From Spirochaetales bacterium UBA6872 (GTDB lineage Bacteria > Spirochaetota > Spirochaetia > Sphaerochaetales > Sphaerochaetaceae), in assembly GCA_002452215.1 (NCBI GenBank), contig DKCO01000055.1, forward strand, positions 1 through 64,000: 64,000 nucleotides of DNA. Reading direction: 5' to 3'. The stretch's first letter is position 1; every line of letters starts with the position of its first letter. Under the pieces are notes generated by a model. That model had not been told where the DNA came from, searched no databases, and was given only the letters and a program-made list of their open reading frames with translations. Below are positions 62,607 to 64,000 of the stretch, in pieces. Made by a program: the position numbers and the translations under genes.

Positions 62607-64000
62607 ATGAAAAGATACATAATAGGTTTACTTTTGTCTTTATTCCTGCTTTGTAGCTGTGCCACAGGATATGTGGCGCAGCAACAACTAAATGTTTCAT
62701 TTGCTTTGAAAGCTGGAATTAATTTAGTAAGTAATAATGATTTTGAGAATGGTAGTGTAGAGTCGTGGGGGATGAGTGATGGTGTCGCTGTATCTAGAGC
62801 TAAAGCTCATACCGGAGACTATTCACTCTGTGTATATCCGACAGGTGGAGTTGAATATTTCTACAATGTCTTAACTCAAGATTTCGATATGTCTAGTGGT
62901 GCTTTAGCATCTGTCTGGGTAAAGCTCCCAAGTGCTTTGGATTCTTCTCATGTAAGATTCCAAGTTGAGCTACAGAGATCCGGTGGAAGAAATCTGACAC
63001 TGGATGCATATCCCAAAAGCACAGCTAGTTGGCAACAGCTGTTTATTGAGATTCCGGCTTCAATTGAGCAAATGCAATACATTGTTATCAAGGGCGAAGT
63101 AAATAGCACACATGGCCCAGTTTATTTTGATGATTTCAAGCTTATAAGCTTAAAGTCTGAAGAAATCAACTACATTAAGAATGGAAGTTTTAATTCTGGT
63201 AACTCTTCCTGGGCTAATTTTGTTTCAAGTTATGGTCGAGATGGCAGGGGTGCTTTGATTTCTCTTGAAAATACATCAAGAAGTTTGGAGCAATCAACAC
63301 TATTCCAGAGTGCTATCTCGAATCCTAAATACAATGCTAAGTTAGATGGTGTGTTTACTGTCTTTGCATCTCCTTTCGCCGATGCTGAAGGCGTAGTCAG
63401 GCTAAAGGTAGAACATCGTCCATCTGGTGTTGTTTATAGTAATGATTTTTATATCTCGCCAGATTCGGGCTGGCAACTTCTGACTTTGAATGTGCCAGGC
63501 ATAGAAGGGGATGTCAGTGAGACATTGTTCTCGATATGTCCTGTAAGTGGAAAAGGGGAAATAAGCATTGATGATGTCAAGTTTGTTTCTGCGAATTTTG
63601 GCATATCTGGTGAAGTTGGAGATTCTGTTTCAGTTGCAGTTGCTACAACAGTTAATAGTGATGGCAATGTTTTGAGAAACAGCAAACTTGATGATTTGAA
63701 TCCAGATGGAACAACTACTCACTGGGATGTATGGCCTGGAAATCCTGCAGAGGGTATTAGAAACAGTCAGGTTATACAAGAAGAAGGCAGAGGCAATGTC
63801 CTTAAGATAAACCTTGAATTCGGCAATGGTCAGGCTGTTTATCAATATTGCGTACAAGATACCGTAGGCAAATTTGATTTCAACAAAGACTATACTTTCT
63901 CTTGTGATATCAAATGTGAAGATGTGTTCTCCTTAGATGGCAAGGGTATAACTATAGGTGTCAAGAGAAGAGGCATCGATGGTAAAGAATACAATGAGTA
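62607..64000 (+). CDS. Multi-module surface lipoprotein (partial, runs off the edge)
   Basis: The frame is open from ATG 62607 (behind AGGGGGGAG) to the window end, at least 464 codons. The leader has lipobox LLCSC (about Cys16-18). At least three beta-sandwich repeats are seen, each starting like CBM4/9 modules (LVSNNDFENGSVESWG; YIKNGSFNSGNSSWAN; VLRNSKLDDLNPDGTTTHWD). A catalytic domain such as a polysaccharide hydrolase may follow outside the window; this cannot be seen. It is probably a surface glycan-binding or glycan-cutting protein of the locus. Confidence 0.85.
   Translation, partial: MKRYIIGLLLSLFLLCSCATGYVAQQQLNVSFALKAGINLVSNNDFENGSVESWGMSDGVAVSRAKAHTGDYSLCVYPTGGVEYFYNVLTQDFDMSSGALASVWVKLPSALDSSHVRFQVELQRSGGRNLTLDAYPKSTASWQQLFIEIPASIEQMQYIVIKGEVNSTHGPVYFDDFKLISLKSEEINYIKNGSFNSGNSSWANFVSSYGRDGRGALISLENTSRSLEQSTLFQSAISNPKYNAKLDGVFTVFASPFADAEGVVRLKVEHRPSGVVYSNDFYISPDSGWQLLTLNVPGIEGDVSETLFSICPVSGKGEISIDDVKFVSANFGISGEVGDSVSVAVATTVNSDGNVLRNSKLDDLNPDGTTTHWDVWPGNPAEGIRNSQVIQEEGRGNVLKINLEFGNGQAVYQYCVQDTVGKFDFNKDYTFSCDIKCEDVFSLDGKGITIGVKRRGIDGKEYNE

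Overview
The window looks like a chromosomal segment of a low-GC, anaerobic, sugar-fermenting Gram-negative bacterium, most probably a spirochaete (Treponema/Sphaerochaeta-like). This is an inference. It rests on short-hydrophobic signal peptides and lipoboxes, a patatin with a barrel-like C-terminus, LPP20-type lipoproteins, a Rex-linked multisubunit [FeFe] hydrogenase operon, and many CUT1 sugar ABC transporters without their own ATPase. No rRNA, CRISPR array, phage module or plasmid origin was seen.

Layout. 2-2030: an apparently complete ISAs1-family insertion sequence with 18-bp terminal inverted repeats and an extra small ORF ahead of the transposase; its left end lies at the window edge. 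2161-2274: tRNA-Leu(CAA) with its own terminator. 2334-11158: housekeeping and envelope genes (patatin, TPR membrane protein, QueH, TrpR-like protein, Glf, DEAD-box helicase, lipoprotein nuclease, Ogg). 11160-16853: rex divergent from a five-gene electron-bifurcating-type hydrogenase operon, closed by a strong bidirectional hairpin. 16867-21063: lipoproteins and membrane proteins of unknown function. 21159-26127: a sugar catabolic operon (isomerase, LacI-type regulator, xylulokinase-like FGGY kinase, aldose epimerase) with a terminator. 26132-33036: a GH4 glycosidase with the CHEV metal motif, a YesMN-like two-component system and a CUT1 ABC transporter, probably one uronide/oligosaccharide uptake unit. 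33202-41099: peptidase T, envelope proteins, phosphodiesterase, endonuclease IV, an AAA/DUF4143 ATPase and an aldehyde dehydrogenase. 41169-41242: tRNA-Ala(GGC), followed by a nearly gene-free gap.

41815 to the right edge is the most interesting part: an AraC-type regulator followed by more than 21 kb of co-directional, tightly packed genes. These are two paralogous secreted proteins of unassigned family (probably TIM-barrel), two cytoplasmic GH3 glycosidases, a giant solute-binding protein with N-terminal lectin-like modules, two separate CUT1 permease pairs, a membrane protein joining an NHL-like propeller to TPR and Yip1-like segments, a DUF5696-like exported protein, a second solute-binding protein, and two lipoproteins with carbohydrate-binding-like modules, the last cut by the window edge. 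I read this as a beta-glucan/beta-oligosaccharide utilisation locus: outer-surface lipoproteins bind or cut the polymer, binding proteins deliver oligosaccharides to the permeases (ATPase supplied from elsewhere), and the GH3 enzymes release glucose inside the cell. The substrate is not determined by the sequence. A 94-bp perfectly identical tract shared by the two otherwise diverged secreted paralogues points to recent gene conversion.

All functions are assigned by reading motifs by eye; no database search was run.
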